Of a DNA stretch of 64,000 bases, positions 9,023 to 17,415 are shown piece by piece. Every line of letters begins with the position of its first letter. Position 1 is the first letter of the stretch. The stretch is from Bog-473 sp963791995 (GTDB lineage Bacteria; Actinomycetota; Acidimicrobiia; Acidimicrobiales; RAAP-2). The notes beneath the pieces are model-generated. The model had not been told where the DNA came from. It worked only from the letters and a program-made list of their open reading frames with translations, and did not search any database. The stretch lies in NCBI GenBank assembly GCA_963791995.1, contig CAWBUQ010000015.1, positions 15,088 to 79,087 of the forward strand, given 5' to 3'. A program made the translations under genes and the position numbers.

Positions 9023-10426
9023 GTGAGCGGTGCGTCGGAGACGGTGGCGCGTGGGGCACGGAACAGAGCGCGTCTGTGGGCCATCGTCTCCCTGGCTGCG
9101 GGCATCGGTCTGATCGTCACCGTCGTTGTCTTCCTGGTCCACAACGGTGCGTACCTCATCGTCGGAGTTCTGGGTCTGGTTCTTGTCATCGCCGGAGGGT
9201 GGTGGGTGCTGACCGAGCACCTGCCACGACGCGCCGTCGGTATGGCCGCCGTCACGGCCGGGGTCGCCCTTCAGGTGTTCGGACTCCTCGCAGCCGGCCA
9301 AGAGGACTGGGAGTCGGTCCTGCGCTTCGTCATTGCGTTGGCGCTGCTCGCCGTCGCCGGATTCGCGGCGCAGAGGGCGTTGGGCGCGCACCTCCGCACC
9401 ACGGCCGCCGCAGCCGTGCGCCACGTGCCCGCCCCGGCGCACCCGGTCCTTTTGTGCAATCCATGGTCAGGAGGCGGCAAGGTCGAGCGGTTCGGGCTCG
9501 TCGAGCTTGCGACCTCGCTCGGTGTCGAGACAGCGATGCTCGACCATGGGATCGATCTCGCCGAGTTGGCGCGCGCGGCGATCGACCGCGGAGCGGACTG
9601 TCTGGGCATGGCGGGTGGCGACGGCTCCCAGGCGCTCGTGGCATCGATCGCAGTGGAGCACGATCTGCCGTTCGTCTGTGTGTCGGCTGGAACCCGCAAT
9701 CACTTTGCACTCGATCTCGGCCTTGACCGTCGGAACCCCCGGAAGAGCGTCCACGCCTTCCACGACGCCGTGGAGCGCCGAATCGACTACGCCACGGTCA
9801 ACGACAGGTTCTTCGTGAACAACGTGTCGCTCGGCGTCTACGCCACGATCGTGCAAGAAGAGGGCTACCGCGCCGCAAAGGCCGAGACGACGAAGCGGCT
9901 GCTGCCCGAGATGCTCGGCGAGCAGGAAGAGCCCTTCGACCTCCAGTTTGTGACGGCAGACGGACGCGAAGTCGACGGCGCCTTCTTGATCATGGTGTCG
10001 AACAATCCCTACGTGCTCGGCCCGTCCCTCGACGTCTCGCAACGTCGCCGTCTCGACACCGGCCGGTTGGGCGTCTTCGCGGTGAGCGCGGCGACGGGTG
10101 CACAAGCGGCCGAGGTCGTCACCCTGGCCCTGGCCGGCAAGGGGTCGGCGAGTGGCGCAGCGTCGCAGTTCGAGTGCGACACCTTCGAAGTCCGTTCCCG
10201 CTCCGGCAAGGCCTACGCGGGGATCGACGGCGAGGCGCTGGAGCTCGCGACCCCGCTGCTCTTCCGGGCCCACCCCGGTGGACTGCGCATGCTGGTGCCC
10301 GAGGGCAACGTCGAGGCGGCGCTGCGCCGCCAAGCGCGCGACGTGCACGTGCGCGATCTCTTCTCGCTGGCGGCCACAGGGTCGCCGGGCCCGGCCGCTA
10401 CATCTCGTCGTCGGGGAACAAGCTGA
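9023..10426 (+). CDS. diacylglycerol-kinase-family lipid kinase with N-terminal membrane domain
   Basis: A protein of about 467 aa. The first 120 residues hold three or four hydrophobic helices (LWAIVSLAAGIGLIVTVVVF, YLIVGVLGLVLVIAGGWWVL, AVTAGVALQVFGLLAAG). The rest is a DAGK/LCB5 catalytic domain with NPWSGGGKVERF (phosphate-binding loop), MAGGDGSQALVA (the GGDG motif) and CVSAGTRNHFALDLGLD. The ATP-binding and lipid-binding motifs are intact. GTG 9023, just after GGGGGCAGGA, is the better start than the more upstream ATG 8981. It is expected to phosphorylate a membrane lipid or prenol. The fused helices probably tether the domain. The 3' end overlaps the convergent SDR by 29 bp. Confidence 0.88.
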   Translation: MSGASETVARGARNRARLWAIVSLAAGIGLIVTVVVFLVHNGAYLIVGVLGLVLVIAGGWWVLTEHLPRRAVGMAAVTAGVALQVFGLLAAGQEDWESVLRFVIALALLAVAGFAAQRALGAHLRTTAAAAVRHVPAPAHPVLLCNPWSGGGKVERFGLVELATSLGVETAMLDHGIDLAELARAAIDRGADCLGMAGGDGSQALVASIAVEHDLPFVCVSAGTRNHFALDLGLDRRNPRKSVHAFHDAVERRIDYATVNDRFFVNNVSLGVYATIVQEEGYRAAKAETTKRLLPEMLGEQEEPFDLQFVTADGREVDGAFLIMVSNNPYVLGPSLDVSQRRRLDTGRLGVFAVSAATGAQAAEVVTLALAGKGSASGAASQFECDTFEVRSRSGKAYAGIDGEALELATPLLFRAHPGGLRMLVPEGNVEAALRRQARDVHVRDLFSLAATGSPGPAATSRRRGTS

Positions 10427-11243
10427 CCCAGTTGGTCTGCATCGAGGCCCCGTCGGCGATGATGGTCGAACCGCAGATGTAGCGGCCGGCGGGGGAGCAC
10501 AGGTACAGCACCATCGCCGCCATCTCGTCGACCGTGCCCAAGCGGACCGTGGTGCCCTCTGCGACCAGCTCGTCGGTGAATCCCGCCTCCGTGCGGCCGA
10601 CCTCGGCCAGTTCGGACTGGATCAGCCCGGGCGTCGAGAACACGCCCGGAGCGAAGGCGTTGATGGTGACGCCCCGGCGCATGAGGTAGGGCGCCAACGT
10701 CTTGACCATGTTGACCACTCCCGCCCGCGCAGCGCCGGAGTGCACGAACATCGGGGCTCCTCGTTCGAAGGAAAAGGTGTGCACGACGTTCACGATGGCG
10801 CCTGTGCCCGCCTCGGCCATCGGGACCATGAAACGGTTCGTCATGTTCCACGTGCCGTGCAGGTTGAGGTCCACCACGGCCCGCCATCCGTTGTCGGTGA
10901 TGGCGCTCGGCAGCGCGGGGAACTGCCCGCCGGCGTTGTTGACCAGGAAGTCGACCCGGCCGAAGCGCTGGTAGACCGTGGCTCGCAGCGCCTCGACCTC
11001 TGCGGGTTCTCGGATGTTGGTGGGCACCGCCAGGCAGCGCCCGCCCTCCGCGGCGATCGATGCCGCCACCTCGTCGAGGCGAGCGGCCGTGCGCCCCGCG
11101 ATCACCACCTGGCCGCCGAGCCCGGCGAAGGCGTGTGCCACCTCGCGCCCCAACCCCGTCCCGCCGCCGGTGATCACAGCAACTGTGCCGGTGAAGAGGT
11201 CCGGAGCGAAGACGGACACCGCCGGTCCGGGCCGCCACGTCAC
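10398..11243 (-). CDS. PECR-like SDR (trans-2-enoyl-CoA reductase type) lacking the usual Tyr
   Basis: A 281-aa SDR with ITGGGTGLGREVA, VNNAGGQFPA and ADGASMQTNW near the end. The VHSGAARAGVVNMVKTLA segment matches peroxisomal trans-2-enoyl-CoA/2,4-dienoyl-CoA reductase-like SDRs, where the active-site YxxxK follows AARAG. Here that position reads VNMVK: Lys is kept but Tyr is Val. It is followed on the same strand, 11 bp from its start, by an acyl-CoA dehydrogenase gene, so a role with acyl-CoA substrates is plausible. Activity despite the Tyr loss is open. Confidence 0.86.
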   Translation of the reverse strand: MTWRPGPAVSVFAPDLFTGTVAVITGGGTGLGREVAHAFAGLGGQVVIAGRTAARLDEVAASIAAEGGRCLAVPTNIREPAEVEALRATVYQRFGRVDFLVNNAGGQFPALPSAITDNGWRAVVDLNLHGTWNMTNRFMVPMAEAGTGAIVNVVHTFSFERGAPMFVHSGAARAGVVNMVKTLAPYLMRRGVTINAFAPGVFSTPGLIQSELAEVGRTEAGFTDELVAEGTTVRLGTVDEMAAMVLYLCSPAGRYICGSTIIADGASMQTNWVSLFPDDEM

Positions 11244-11253
11244 GGCGCGGCCG

Positions 11254-12504
11254 TCACCCGGCGAAGTCCCAGCTCTCGCCCTTCTCGTAGTGGTGCAGCA
11301 CGTTCTTGGCGATGAGGATCCGGTGCACCTCGTCGGGCCCGTCGGCCAGGCGCAGGGTCCGGGCGCCGAGGTACATCTGCGCCAGCGGTAGCTCGGAGGT
11401 CACGCCGGCGGCCCCCCACACCTGGATGGCCCGGTCGACCACCCGGCTGTAGGCCGCCGGCACGAAGACCTTGATCGCGCTGATCTCGGTGCGCGCCTGG
11501 GGGTCCCCGGCGTCGACCTTCTCCGCCGCGTGGATGGTCATGAGGCGGGCTGACTGCAGGTCCATGTAGCTGTCGGCGACGAAACCCTGCATGAATTGCT
11601 TGTCCTTGAGCAGGCCGCCGTGGACTTCACGTGTGAGCATGCGCTCGACCATCAGGTCGAAGGCTCGCCACATCTGGCCCACCGAATTCATGCAGTGGAA
11701 GATGCGGCCCGCACCCAGGCGGTCCTGGGCGGCACGGTGGCCGTCGCCGACCTGGCCGAGTGCGTTGTCCAGCGGGACACGTACGTTGTCGTAGCGCACC
11801 TCGCAATGGTCCGAGACGGGAGCGCCCCAGATGCCGATGCCGCGCTCGATGATCACCCCGGGCGTCGAGGTCGGCACGATGATCTGGACCATCGGGCCCG
11901 GGCTCTGGTCGTCCTTGGACTCCTTGGCCCGGCACATGACGATGAAGAAATCGGCGGCGAGGCCGTTGGAGGTGAACCACTTGTGGCCGTTGATCACCCA
12001 CTCGTCGCCCTCGCGGACGGCGCTGGTCTGAATGGAACGAGGATCCGAGCCGGCGTGTTCGGGTTCGGTCATGGAGAAACCCGACTGCATGGTCCCTTCC
12101 ACGAGGGGGAGCAGCCACTTGCGCTTCTGCTCTTCGGTCCCGTACTTGACCAGGATGGTCTGGTTCCCCGAGTTCGGCGCGACCACGCCGAAGAGTGATG
12201 CCGCGCCGATGGCGTAGGCGAGGATCTCGTTCATGTAGGCGTGGGCCATGAAGTCGATGCCCATGCCCCCGTACTCCGGTGGGAGGTGGGGAGCCCAGAG
12301 GCCCTCGGACTTCACCGCTTCGGCCACGTCGTGGCGCAGCGCCCTGGACTCGGTCAGCTCCTCTTCGGTGGCGCCGCTGCGCCGCCCCCGCCAGAGCAGG
12401 GACTCGTTGGGGAGGATCATGTCGTTGACGATGCGCGCCGTGCGGATCCTGATGTCGTTGATGTGGTCGCTCAAGCCCGCAATGGGCGTCACGGTGATGG
12501 GCAT
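11254..12504 (-). CDS. acyl-CoA dehydrogenase family protein
   Basis: A 416-aa FAD enzyme. Start ATG 12504 is preceded by CGGGGGGAGACCC. It shows LPPEYGGMGIDFMAHAYMNE, the flavin-contacting FSMTEPEHAGSDP, INGHKWFTSNGLAADFFIVM and the C-terminal DGPDEVHRILIAK. The domain order is all-alpha, beta, all-alpha, as in the ACAD superfamily. It oxidises an acyl-CoA to the 2-enoyl-CoA. Chain length or branched substrate is not deducible. It is transcribed in the same direction as the NDH-2 and NUDIX genes upstream and the PECR-like SDR downstream. Confidence 0.92.
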   Translation of the reverse strand: MPITVTPIAGLSDHINDIRIRTARIVNDMILPNESLLWRGRRSGATEEELTESRALRHDVAEAVKSEGLWAPHLPPEYGGMGIDFMAHAYMNEILAYAIGAASLFGVVAPNSGNQTILVKYGTEEQKRKWLLPLVEGTMQSGFSMTEPEHAGSDPRSIQTSAVREGDEWVINGHKWFTSNGLAADFFIVMCRAKESKDDQSPGPMVQIIVPTSTPGVIIERGIGIWGAPVSDHCEVRYDNVRVPLDNALGQVGDGHRAAQDRLGAGRIFHCMNSVGQMWRAFDLMVERMLTREVHGGLLKDKQFMQGFVADSYMDLQSARLMTIHAAEKVDAGDPQARTEISAIKVFVPAAYSRVVDRAIQVWGAAGVTSELPLAQMYLGARTLRLADGPDEVHRILIAKNVLHHYEKGESWDFAG

Positions 12505-12542
12505 GGGTCTCCCCCCGCTGGTGCTCGTGTTCCGATCGAACC

Positions 12543-13895
12543 TTAGGCAGATCCGGGGTGTGGCCCGGGCCCGCCCGCCCCGCCCGACCCGCCCGGCAGG
12601 CTGCGGGAGACCCAGCGTCCGGTGAGCGCACGCTCGTAGCGCCCCCGCCCCACGAAGCTGACGGTCCAGCGGGCCAGCGCCCCCAGCCGGTTCTTGAACC
12701 CGGTGAGGAATGTGATGTGCACGACGAGCCAGAGCGTCCAGCCGATGAAGCCGCCGACGCGGATCGGGCCGATCTTGGCCACCGCCCGAAATCGAGAGAT
12801 CACCGCCAGGGTGCCGAGGTCCCGGTAGCGAAAGGCCGTGGGCTCCTTGCCCTGCACCCGCCGCACGATGCTGCGAGCTGCGTGCACGCCCGACTGGATC
12901 GCCACCTCGGCGAGGCCCGGCAGCTCGTTGAGCGACATGAGGTCGCCGACCACGAAGACCTCGGGGTGCCCCGGGAGCGAACAGTCTGCTTCGACGACGA
13001 CCCGTCCCGCCTTGTCCAGCTCGGCCCCCGCCGCATCGGCGAGCGTGGTCCCCAGGCCGGCCGCACGCGTGCCGGCCGCCCACACCTTGGTGGCGGCGCG
13101 GACCTCCACGGTCGAGCCGTCCGAGCGGGTGACCTGGACGCACTCCTCGTCCATACCTGTCACCATGGCGCCGAGGTGGACCTCGACCCCCATGCGTCGC
13201 AGGTCGCGCTCGGTCATGTGCGAGAGCCGCCGGCCCATGGACCCGACCAGGCTCTCGGTGCCCTCGACCAGGACGACGCGCGTCTCGTGCGGGTCGATCC
13301 GCCGGTAGTTGTGGTGCAGCGCCCGGCGGGACAGCTCTTTGAGCTGACCCGCCATCTCGACCCCGGTCGGGCCGCCGCCGATGACCACGAAGGTCATGAG
13401 GCGCCGGCGCTTCGCCTCGTCGCTCTCGGCCTCGGCCAGCTCGAAGGACCCGAAGATCATGCCCCGCAGCGCCAGCGCGTCGTCGAGCGACTTCATGCCA
13501 CAGGACCACTCGCGGAACTCGTCGTGTCCGAAGTACGAGGTGGCCGCGCCGCCCGCCACGATGAGGCTGTCGTAGGGGATGGTCAGCGGTTTCCCGAATT
13601 CGTCGGCGTGCACGGTTCGGGCGCCGACGTCGATGTCCGTGACCTCGGCGAGCACGACGCGGAGCGACCGGTGATTGCGCAGGACGTCGCGGGTCGGCGG
13701 CGCGATCTGCCCCTCCGAGAGGATTCCGGTGGCCACCTGGTACAGCAGGGGTTGGAACAGATGATGATTGGTGCGGTCGATCAGGGTCACCCTGACCGGC
13801 GCTCGCTTGAGCACCCGGGCCGCGAAGAGGCCGCCGAACCCGGACCCGATGATGACGACATGGTGCAGCCCGCGATTCTCGTCGCCCCCGCTCAC
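12543..13895 (-). CDS. type II NADH dehydrogenase-like NAD(P)/FAD oxidoreductase
   Basis: A 450-aa flavoprotein starting at GTG 13895, which overlaps the stop of the NUDIX gene by four bases (GTGA). An N-terminal FAD site (VVIIGSGFGGLFAARVLK), a second dinucleotide site (TFVVIGGGPTGVEMAGQL) and the FAD-contacting FVVGDLMSLNELPGLAEVAIQ are present, followed by the membrane-associating C-terminus containing IGWTLWLVVHITFLTGFKNR. This is the pattern of NDH-2, which passes electrons from NADH to menaquinone without proton pumping. Confidence 0.92.
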   Translation of the reverse strand: MSGGDENRGLHHVVIIGSGFGGLFAARVLKRAPVRVTLIDRTNHHLFQPLLYQVATGILSEGQIAPPTRDVLRNHRSLRVVLAEVTDIDVGARTVHADEFGKPLTIPYDSLIVAGGAATSYFGHDEFREWSCGMKSLDDALALRGMIFGSFELAEAESDEAKRRRLMTFVVIGGGPTGVEMAGQLKELSRRALHHNYRRIDPHETRVVLVEGTESLVGSMGRRLSHMTERDLRRMGVEVHLGAMVTGMDEECVQVTRSDGSTVEVRAATKVWAAGTRAAGLGTTLADAAGAELDKAGRVVVEADCSLPGHPEVFVVGDLMSLNELPGLAEVAIQSGVHAARSIVRRVQGKEPTAFRYRDLGTLAVISRFRAVAKIGPIRVGGFIGWTLWLVVHITFLTGFKNRLGALARWTVSFVGRGRYERALTGRWVSRSLPGGSGGAGGPGPHPGSA

Positions 13896-14317
13896 GAGAG
13901 GTGGTCCAGCACGGTGGTGACGTAATGGGCCAACGGGAGCGTGCGGAGCTGGTCCGGGGTGAACCAGTCGACGGCGTCGGTGGTGCCGTTGGCCTCGGCG
14001 CGCAGCTCGCCTTCCCAGGTGTCGACGGAATAGATCAACCGGATCGTGTGCAGGCTGGTGCGGTCGGGTGGCACGGTGCGGACGTCGGAGAGGACCTCGA
14101 GCAGTGGCCCGACGGTCACGGTGAGTCCCGATTCCTCCGCCATCTCGCGCCGAAGGCCGTCGGGCGGGCTCTCGCCGTGCTGGATCCCGCCGCCAGGCAG
14201 GAACCAGCGCCCCCTCACGGTGAGAGCCGGTGAGGCCCGTGCGAGCAGGAGCCGTCCGCCGGCGTCCCAGCAGACGCCGTAGGAGGCGATGCGCTGGCGT
14301 TTCCGCTCCGAGGCCAC
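13892..14317 (-). CDS. NUDIX hydrolase
   Basis: About 141 aa with a complete NUDIX box: GGGIQHGESPPDGLRREMAE followed by ESGLTV (G-x5-E-x7-REx2EExGU, with the central Gly/Glu spacing kept). GTG 14317 is my preferred start because the protein then begins at the first beta-strand (RIASYGVCWD). The frame is open further upstream, but that part has no NUDIX similarity. Substrate is unknown; family members cleave nucleoside diphosphates linked to another moiety. Coupled to the NDH-2 gene through a GTGA overlap. Confidence 0.88.
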   Translation of the reverse strand: MASERKRQRIASYGVCWDAGGRLLLARASPALTVRGRWFLPGGGIQHGESPPDGLRREMAEESGLTVTVGPLLEVLSDVRTVPPDRTSLHTIRLIYSVDTWEGELRAEANGTTDAVDWFTPDQLRTLPLAHYVTTVLDHLS

Positions 14318-14437
14318 GTCCGAGAGACTGCTCCCGGCGGGAGCCCGCCGCCAACTCCTCGGGAAACTACCCTGGCCGCGGCCGCCGCCACCGGGGAGGG
14401 CGGCGGCAGGAACGATGGCAGGGAAAGGGGCACGCAC

Positions 14438-14905
14438 ATGGACACCGCGGCCGAGCTCGAGGCCGTCCGGCGGCTCAAGTACGCCTACTTCCGGACACTC
14501 GATCTCAAGCAATTCGACGAACTGGGCGCCTTGCTGACCGAGGACGCCACCGCCTCGTACGAGGACGGGAAGACCGTCCTCGAGGGGCGCGCCGCCATTG
14601 CCGGCTGGCTGTCCGAGGTCCTCGGGGACCAGGGCATGATCACCGAGCACCACGGCCATCATCCCGAGATCACCTTCACCTCCGACACCACCGCCGAGGG
14701 GACGTGGTACCTCCAGGACAGGGTCATCATTCCCGCCGCCGACCTCGAGATCGGGGGCACCGCGTTCTACGCGGACCGCTACCGCCTGACCGCGGATGGG
14801 TGGCGCATCGCACACACGGGCTATACCCGGGTCTTCGAGGAGCACCGCACCCACTCGTCGCTCGAGGTGCGCCTGTTCACATCTCGTTTCGATTCGCCGG
14901 GCTGA
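14438..14905 (+). CDS. SnoaL-like / NTF2-fold protein
   Basis: A 155-aa protein starting at ATG 14438 after GGGAAAGGGG. It has the SnoaL_4 pattern: an N-terminal helix with VRRLKYAYFRTLDLKQFDEL, a LLTEDATASYEDG strand, HHGHHPEITF, and the C-terminal YRLTADGWRIAHTGYTRVFE. Such cone-shaped proteins act as small hydrolases, isomerases or dehydratases, often in steroid or polyketide catabolism. The substrate is not inferable. The 3' end overlaps the convergent aldo/keto reductase by 29 bp. Confidence 0.85.
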   Translation: MDTAAELEAVRRLKYAYFRTLDLKQFDELGALLTEDATASYEDGKTVLEGRAAIAGWLSEVLGDQGMITEHHGHHPEITFTSDTTAEGTWYLQDRVIIPAADLEIGGTAFYADRYRLTADGWRIAHTGYTRVFEEHRTHSSLEVRLFTSRFDSPG

Positions 14906-15881
14906 AGGTGAACGCGGGGTCGAACAGCGTCGTCGGCGCCAGGGCCTCCTCAATCGCATCGACGAAGTCGGGCTCGAGCTCGAGGTCGAGCGCCTTGACG
15001 TTCTCCCCGATCTGCTCGGGACGGCTGGCTCCCACGATGGCGCTGCTGACGTTCTCGTTGCGCAGCACCCAGGCCAGGGCGACGGACGCCGGCGTGTAGC
15101 CCGCCTCTCGGCACAGTGCGGCGTAGTCCGCCACGGGCTCGAGGATCTCGTCGCGCAGCAACCAGCTCATCTCCTCGCCCTCGGGGCCCTTGGCGCGCGA
15201 GTCGGACGGCGCGTCGGAGCCGCCGGGGCGGTACTTGCCGGTGAGCACGCCTTGTGCCAGCGGCGACCACACGATCTGACCCACGCCCTCCTTCTCGCAC
15301 AGCGGGACCACCTCGGCCTCAATGACCCGCCAGATCAGCGAGTACTGGGGCTGGTTTGACACGAGGCGGTCGAAGCCCATTTCGTCTGCCAGTCGCAGCG
15401 CGTCGGCGATCTGGTCAGCGGACCATTCCGACACCCCGACGTAGTGCACCGTGCCCTGGCGTACAAGGTCGTCGAAGGCGCGCATCGTCTCCTCGAGCGG
15501 GGCTTCGTAGTCGAAGCGGTGTGCCTGGAGGAGGTCGACGTGGTCCGTCTGCAGCCGCTCGAGCGACGCGTGCAGCGATTCGATGATGTGCTTGCGTGAC
15601 AGACCACGGTTGTTCGGGTTGGGGCCGGTGGGCCAATAGACCTTGGTGAAGATCTCGATGGAGTCCCGCGCCACGCCCTTGAGCGCCCGTCCGAGGACCG
15701 TCTCGGCGGCTCCCAGGGCGTACACGTCGGCCGTGTCGAAGGTGGTGATGCCGGCGTCGAGTGCGGCCCGCACGCACGCCTTGGCGGCGTCCTCTTCAAT
15801 CTGGCTCCCGTGGGTGATCCAGTTCCCGTACGAGAGGGCGGAGACGAGCATGCCGGAGCTTCCGAGGTGGCGATAGTCCAT
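14877..15881 (-). CDS. aldo/keto reductase
   Basis: A 334-aa TIM-barrel oxidoreductase starting at ATG 15881. It has MDYRHLGSSGMLVSALSYGN, the Asp/Tyr active-site element FDTADVYALGAAE, catalytic Lys in IFTKVYWPTGPN, the following LLQAHRFDYEAP (His position), and NADPH-binding VGASRPEQIGENVKAL near the C-terminus. It resembles the voltage-gated-potassium-channel beta-subunit-like group (NNRGLSRKHIIE). It probably reduces small aldehydes or ketones with NADPH. Confidence 0.92.
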   Translation of the reverse strand: MDYRHLGSSGMLVSALSYGNWITHGSQIEEDAAKACVRAALDAGITTFDTADVYALGAAETVLGRALKGVARDSIEIFTKVYWPTGPNPNNRGLSRKHIIESLHASLERLQTDHVDLLQAHRFDYEAPLEETMRAFDDLVRQGTVHYVGVSEWSADQIADALRLADEMGFDRLVSNQPQYSLIWRVIEAEVVPLCEKEGVGQIVWSPLAQGVLTGKYRPGGSDAPSDSRAKGPEGEEMSWLLRDEILEPVADYAALCREAGYTPASVALAWVLRNENVSSAIVGASRPEQIGENVKALDLELEPDFVDAIEEALAPTTLFDPAFTFSPANRNEM

Positions 15882-15919
15882 GGGCCCGGAGCGTACCCGG
15901 GTGCTCGTACGCTCGTCGG

Positions 15920-16342
15920 GTGGCCACCGAGGAATCACTCCATGTCCACCGCGGGCTCGACCTGCCGTTTTCGGAGATCTCCTGGCGCGCCACGACCTCG
16001 GGGGGACCCGGCGGTCAGCACGCCAACCGGACCTTGAGTCGCGTCGAGGTGCAGTTCGACGTCGGCGCATCGGCCACGCTCGGCCCGCGCCAGCGGGCCC
16101 GCCTGCTCGAGCGCTACGGGCCGGTCGTCCGCGCCAGCGCGGCCGAGTCACGCTCCCAGGTGCGCAACCGCGAGCTGGCGCTCAGCCGTCTGGCCACCAA
16201 GCTCGACGCCGGTCTCCGAGTGCAGGCCGCCCGGCGGCCGACCCGACCCACCAAGGGTTCCCAGGTGCGCCGGGTGGAGTCCAAGCGCCGCCACAGCCAG
16301 ACGAAGCGCCAGCGGCGCGCGCCGCGCGCCGACGAGGACTGA
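15920..16342 (+). CDS. arfB: alternative ribosome-rescue factor ArfB (RF-1 domain)
   Basis: A 140-aa protein starting at GTG 15920. The TSGGPGGQHANRT segment at about residues 26-38 contains the GGQ tripeptide that hydrolyses peptidyl-tRNA. The C-terminal third is basic (RRVESKRRHSQTKRQRR), as needed to enter the mRNA channel of stalled ribosomes. There is no codon-recognition domain, which separates it from RF1/RF2. The end lies one base from the convergent surE stop. Confidence 0.9.
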   Translation: MATEESLHVHRGLDLPFSEISWRATTSGGPGGQHANRTLSRVEVQFDVGASATLGPRQRARLLERYGPVVRASAAESRSQVRNRELALSRLATKLDAGLRVQAARRPTRPTKGSQVRRVESKRRHSQTKRQRRAPRADED

Positions 16343-16343
16343 C

Positions 16344-17276
16344 TCAGCCGGCGAAGCCGAACCCCTCGAGCACGCCACTCAGACCGCCGTCGAGTTGGTC
16401 GAGGAGCTCGGGGTCGTCCTCGGCCCTCGGGCCGCGCAGCGCGGTGAGGGCGGCGAAGCCCTGCGCCACCAGCGTGGCGTCCTCCGCGCCGGCGTCGGCC
16501 AGGCCCAGGTCCCCCGAGTGGGGGAAGGGGGAGCCGACGGCGAGGACGATCTGACCCTTCTCCTCGGGTTCGCCCTCCATGACGGCGTGGGCAGCCTCGG
16601 CCGCGGCGGGCCCTTCGATCTCCTCCTCGTTGGGCTCCACCCATGCGCCCGCACCGCGGGCGGCCTTGATGAGCCCCGCCCCGCTGACCCGGGCCCACCG
16701 CACGCCCCGGATCTGAGCGAGGGGGAGATGCGGCACGTTGAGGTTGAGCACGGTGCGCGCCGGCGCGGCGGCGAGGACTGGGATCAGGGCCACGGCCAGA
16801 TCGGCGGCCGACTCCCAGGGGTCGGCCTCGTCGCCCACGCGCAGCGACACGGCGAGGGCCCGAATGCCGAGCTGGCTGGCGGTCAGCGCCGCCCCGACGG
16901 TGCCCGAGTGGAGCACCGAGCGGCCGACGTTGACCCCGTGGTTGATGCCCGAGAGGACCAGATCCGGCTTGGGTCCCACCGCGCCGAGCGCGCCGGCGAT
17001 GACCGAGAGCGCGGGGGAGGCGTCGAGTCCGTAGGCCTCCACGGTCTCGGCGCCCTCGACGAAGGCTCGCTGATAGGGGATCGACGTCCCGTCGGTGACC
17101 GAGCCCACGGCGGCGCCCGCCCCGCTGTAGTTGGAGCTGGGTGCCATGACGATGACCTCGTGCGGAGCGCCCGGCCCGTCTCCGCCGGCGCCGTCGGCCC
17201 AGGCGACCAGCGCCCTCGTCAGGGCAGCGAGCCCGGGCGCGCTGACACCGTCGTCGTTGGTGACGAGGATCCTCAC
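16344..17276 (-). CDS. surE: 5'/3'-nucleotidase SurE
   Basis: A 310-aa protein with the diagnostic N-terminus MRILVTNDDGVSAPGL (the acidic pair binds the metal), then VIVMAPSSNYSGAGAAV and LVLSGINHGVNVGRSVLHSG, where Asn and His complete the active site. It is about 50 residues longer than E. coli SurE, mainly at the C-terminus. It dephosphorylates nucleoside monophosphates, usually in stress or stationary-phase physiology. Confidence 0.93.
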   Translation of the reverse strand: MRILVTNDDGVSAPGLAALTRALVAWADGAGGDGPGAPHEVIVMAPSSNYSGAGAAVGSVTDGTSIPYQRAFVEGAETVEAYGLDASPALSVIAGALGAVGPKPDLVLSGINHGVNVGRSVLHSGTVGAALTASQLGIRALAVSLRVGDEADPWESAADLAVALIPVLAAAPARTVLNLNVPHLPLAQIRGVRWARVSGAGLIKAARGAGAWVEPNEEEIEGPAAAEAAHAVMEGEPEEKGQIVLAVGSPFPHSGDLGLADAGAEDATLVAQGFAALTALRGPRAEDDPELLDQLDGGLSGVLEGFGFAG

Positions 17277-17415
17277 AGTGGGGCCACGCTACCGCTCGCC
17301 CCGCACACGGACCCTGTCCGTCACCAGACGTTCGTGCCCCGGCCATCTCGCCTTCACCGCCCACCTCAGGGCCCCTCACCCATGGAGACGCCCTGGTCTG
17401 CTTCAAATTCTCGCC

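Noticed and set aside
11254..13509. A 751-residue open frame on the minus strand that includes the acyl-CoA dehydrogenase.
   Set aside because: Residues before the internal ATG at 12504 are Arg/Gly-rich and lie out of frame over the NDH-2 gene; a strong ribosome site precedes 12504.
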